Under the pieces are notes generated by a model, which was not told the origin of the DNA, searched no databases, and was given only the letters and a program-made list of their open reading frames with translations. Shown piece by piece: positions 60,801 to 64,000 of a DNA stretch of 64,000 nt; position 1 is the stretch's first letter; each line of letters starts with the position of its first letter. Origin of the DNA: Taenia hydatigena (lineage: Eukaryota > Platyhelminthes > Cestoda > Cyclophyllidea > Taeniidae); the NCBI GenBank assembly GCA_036345935.2, contig JADWOT020001818.1, forward strand, positions 1 to 64,000, given 5' to 3'. The position numbers were made by a program, and so were the translations under genes.

Positions 60801-63800
60801 AGCAAATGCTTCCCATTTCTTCCCAGGGTGTATCATTTAACAATCATGCGCCTCTGACAGGAATTAATCTTTGCTAGGCAATCTTTTTGGCATTAACGTA
60901 ACAAATTCGTGAACCGCTAGTCTAATGAATGTTTCACAAAAAGTTACTCTAATTTTTCCTTTTAATAGGCCCATAAGTAGGCGAAAGGGATTTGGAGACT
61001 CTTGATGGTTTAGAGAGGAAACCATGTTTACCACTCACTCTGATTCTACGAAAATGTCAAAAGGTAAGCCAAATCGAATGCTTCACGAAATCAGCGGGCC
61101 TGCATTCAGTTTTTGAGGAACTCTCTTCGCATTCATACCCGGGAAAAAGTTCCCCATGTAACCAATCCAAGCTAAGCCAACGCTTGCAAGACCACCGCGC
61201 TTCAGGCACAACAGCTCAGGTTGTTTGACAATGTTGATGGTCGTCTCTAACTTTACTAAGGAAAATGAGCTTTTCTGGGAAATATGGCAAGCCGCACTCA
61301 AAGGTGGTAGAGTTATAGAGATTCAAGGTTGAATTCATAACCTTCCGCAGTGCAAATGATTATCTGTACTGTGTTTACAAGAATATGCTCTGATCGACAA
61401 ACTCATCGGCACTCCAAGCATTATGCGAAGTACATTATGCATACTGTGAACAGACTACTCTGCCTCACAATCATGTCTCACTTATTTTGCTGAGTCTGCC
61501 GTTCTCTTAAGCAAGCCTGCTAATTGCCATCATTACTTCTTTGTTAAAGCACACCACCAGCGGTTTTACCTTTGCTGTCAATATTTAATTGGAATAGTAA
61601 GCTTCCGACTCAACGACGAATGATACAGGCATTGTTATTGAGCAGTACTCATAATGCTTCATCATGCTCTTTCTCCACCTCAAACTCCCGTCTATCTACA
61701 CTTCGATTATTTGTGTGGAAGATTGGTGACCACGGCAAGGCTATTCACAAAACGTATACAGCAACTCCTTAAAACAAAAAATTCTAATCAGCGATTGATT
61801 GGCTACTGCTAGGCATGTTTTTGATTGTCTTGCCACTTTAGTAAGCGAGATGGTGTAGAACACAAAGGTAATTGATAACTGTAGAAATGGACAAGTTTAC
61901 TGCAAAATTTAACCAAAACGAATTAAATAGACTCGTGCACACAATAGAGGGTGTAAGGAAGCATCCGTGGGATCAAAGCAAATTTACTGCTCTGCACTTA
62001 AATCCGGCATTTTCTAATTTTACCTTGTTCCTCTGTTTTTGAGCCGGTTGTTAAAGCACTTGATGCCATATGAATAGTGCACGCGTATAAAGTGATGAAA
62101 CGGGGAATGCTCGGAAATCAGACCATGCAAAATAGAGAACTATGCGATGCAACAAAAGGTGAGTTCTCTGCTGTCTTTACGATGGTCAAACACTTGAAAA
62201 TGACTGATGATGGGAGAGCTGTCCCGTTTCCTTCACTCGGTGGGCATGTCAACATAGAGTGTCCTAACCACTACAGAGCAATCAAGGCCACAATTCCTAA
62301 AGCAAACTTTATGCTAAGTCGTGTGGGTATATTCGGATTTACAAGATCTGCATAGCATTTATGAAATCATGCAACAATAAGCAGGTAAACAGATAGATGC
62401 ACGTTGATGTGATTGAAGATGATATACACTTAGTAACACAACTGGAAAACGAAAATTCAGGCCCTCTTCTTACGCAAAGGACTGCAGCCAACTTGTCAAT
62501 TAGGCAATTCGCTGTTAAGAACGCTGAAGATGATTCTCTGGCTAAACACAGAAGCAGCATTCATCGATGTCACAGAGTGCGCACTGTGAACAAGAGGAAG
62601 TAATATGATACTTCTATGTAGGTGAGCCAGACCTAGCTGCCAAAGGATGCTTAACGTGCGTAAAGTGACAGCTAAACAAAGTGAAAAAGTGCTGCCTCGA
62701 GAGGCAGAACCCAGCTAAATGTAGAAATAATGCAGCATTCCTTGCTTTTATATTCCAAGGCTGGATTATAAAGGTACGTAATGAATTTCTGATCATCAGG
62801 CAAATCATCGTTGAAACTTCTTGCATCCGCTAGGTAAATGTTGCAAAATATGAGGTATTTTTCCACGAGATCCAATTTCTAAGAATGATGGAAGGCGGAT
62901 TTGTACCAGTTTATCTAAATCCAGCTGAATTTTGTAGAAAGGATTCTGTGTATAAACTGCTCATGCGTGCTACTGAATATTTTATTCCCATCGCTAGATT
63001 ACTAACTACATTTTAGCATGTCCTTTTGCCGACATATGGAGCTTTCATGCCTTGGATGCACTGAATGCAGCACCTCCTACAGCTTTACAATTTGTTTGCG
63101 GGAGAAATTATTCTAGAAGTCAGTGCTATGTTATCAAGACGGTTTTCTCTTCCTGTCCTCCCTTTGATGTCGATTCGTATGCAGGTACTGAATAGATAAA
63201 AATAACTTCTGTAACACATGCTGCCAATGCTGGTACAATTATAACAACTTTATATCGCTCTCGTCAAAACAGTTTTACGAAGAGATGATTATTAATAGTC
63301 TCTATTGAACTGAGTGAATCACAATGAGGTGCAGAGTCCATGTTGAGGCATTCGAGCTCTCAAATCAGCCCTCGCTTGGCCTTGGCCTCGATGGTGCGCT
63401 CTTCTATTTATAAGTGTGGTATTCCAAGCCTTCTAGGCTATATAATGCCTCTTTATTTAAAATCGTTTACTCACTTTTATGCTAAGGCGTGCTCTGGTGT
63501 GCTTCTTTAACCATATTTAAATCAGTTCACTTCGTCGGAGGATGCAATGGCAAATGTCTGAAGAGTTGCCCATCAATAATATCACCTGGTTCAGGGTGGT
63601 TATTGGGACAATCGCGCAACCCATATCGTATATGTTGCTACTAGGACCTTTGCACGCCCTACCGAGCACCTCTAAGCTCTATGTGAGCACCTTAGCCGGC
63701 AGAGGCATTCCCGATGGGCTGAATGAAAGTAGTGTTTATGAATGTCGGGTGAAATCCTATTACCTAAGTTTAACTTTCTTCGAGCGCTCTTTCAGATTTA

Positions 63801-64000
63801 GAGTCCTGCCTCGAGTAGGTTTGATTAGCCCCAAATCCGTTATGAAATTTTGCCAATTTTTTGCTATTTGCGTTCTCTGCGAATGCCGTTGTGCGCAAAA
63901 ACCAAAATCCTTGGCATCTTGGGGAGAAGCAAGTACTTTGCGATTAGACCAACACATTACGGACCTCGATGCCAGCATTCGAAATACTGCGCAGGATCTA
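57831..64000. other. Gene-poor right end
   Basis: Frames are short. The most protein-like are 60992-61228, 62077-62355 (92 codons) and 62397-62603, all on the plus strand. A GT near 62159 follows an open stretch of the second and could be a splice donor. No domain, repeat pair or RNA gene is recognised, and nothing links these frames to the two gene families to the left. Confidence 0.3.

Overview
This window reads as nuclear DNA from a metazoan, probably an invertebrate with a rapidly evolving genome. The deciding evidence is an NK-2 class homeobox gene with a TN-type N-terminal motif, short GT-AG introns, a TATA box and AATAAA poly(A) signals. A parasitic flatworm is my guess for the lineage, but nothing in the sequence proves it. 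There are no operons, tRNAs, rRNAs or CRISPR arrays. Most of the 64 kb is old, decayed, gene-poor sequence.

Left third (about 0.7-35 kb): a degenerate array built from one ancestral block. That block holds an NK2-like homeobox gene, an unrecognised downstream stretch (called H here) and a second unrecognised stretch in the opposite orientation (called E). Copies A (about 0.7-4 kb, minus) and B (about 4.7-11.9 kb, minus) lie in tandem. C (24.65-25.7 kb) is an inverted, truncated copy. D (27.8-29.5 kb) is on the minus strand. B' (about 32.3-34.9 kb) is an inverted copy of the 3' half only. Only copy B has an intact gene: three exons, canonical splice sites, 349 aa, complete homeodomain, TATA box and poly(A) signal. 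A, C and D carry stops, frameshifts, a lost start or lost splice sites. Between the copies lie three copies of an unrecognised repeat (G), a foldback at 21.7-21.9 kb and a fossil AGC-like protein kinase gene (26.6-27.5 kb).

Right part (about 37.9-57.8 kb): a second multi-copy family, encoding a small acidic protein with three C2H2 zinc fingers. Z1 (55.6-56.8 kb, minus) is open through a five-exon model of 269 aa. Z2 (41.2-42.3 kb) is its decayed direct duplicate, with about 2.3 kb of matching flank. Z3 and Z4 (38.2-39.9 kb) form an inverted pair that shares a premature stop, so they were duplicated after inactivation.

The shared pattern is that two nuclear regulatory gene families each keep one apparently intact member surrounded by dead relatives. 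The remaining stretches (11.9-17.9, 29.5-32.3, 34.9-37.9, 43.4-55 and 57.8-64 kb) hold only short unsupported ORFs, a small dispersed repeat and pyrimidine-rich tracts. All paralogy statements come from reading and aligning by eye; no similarity search was run.
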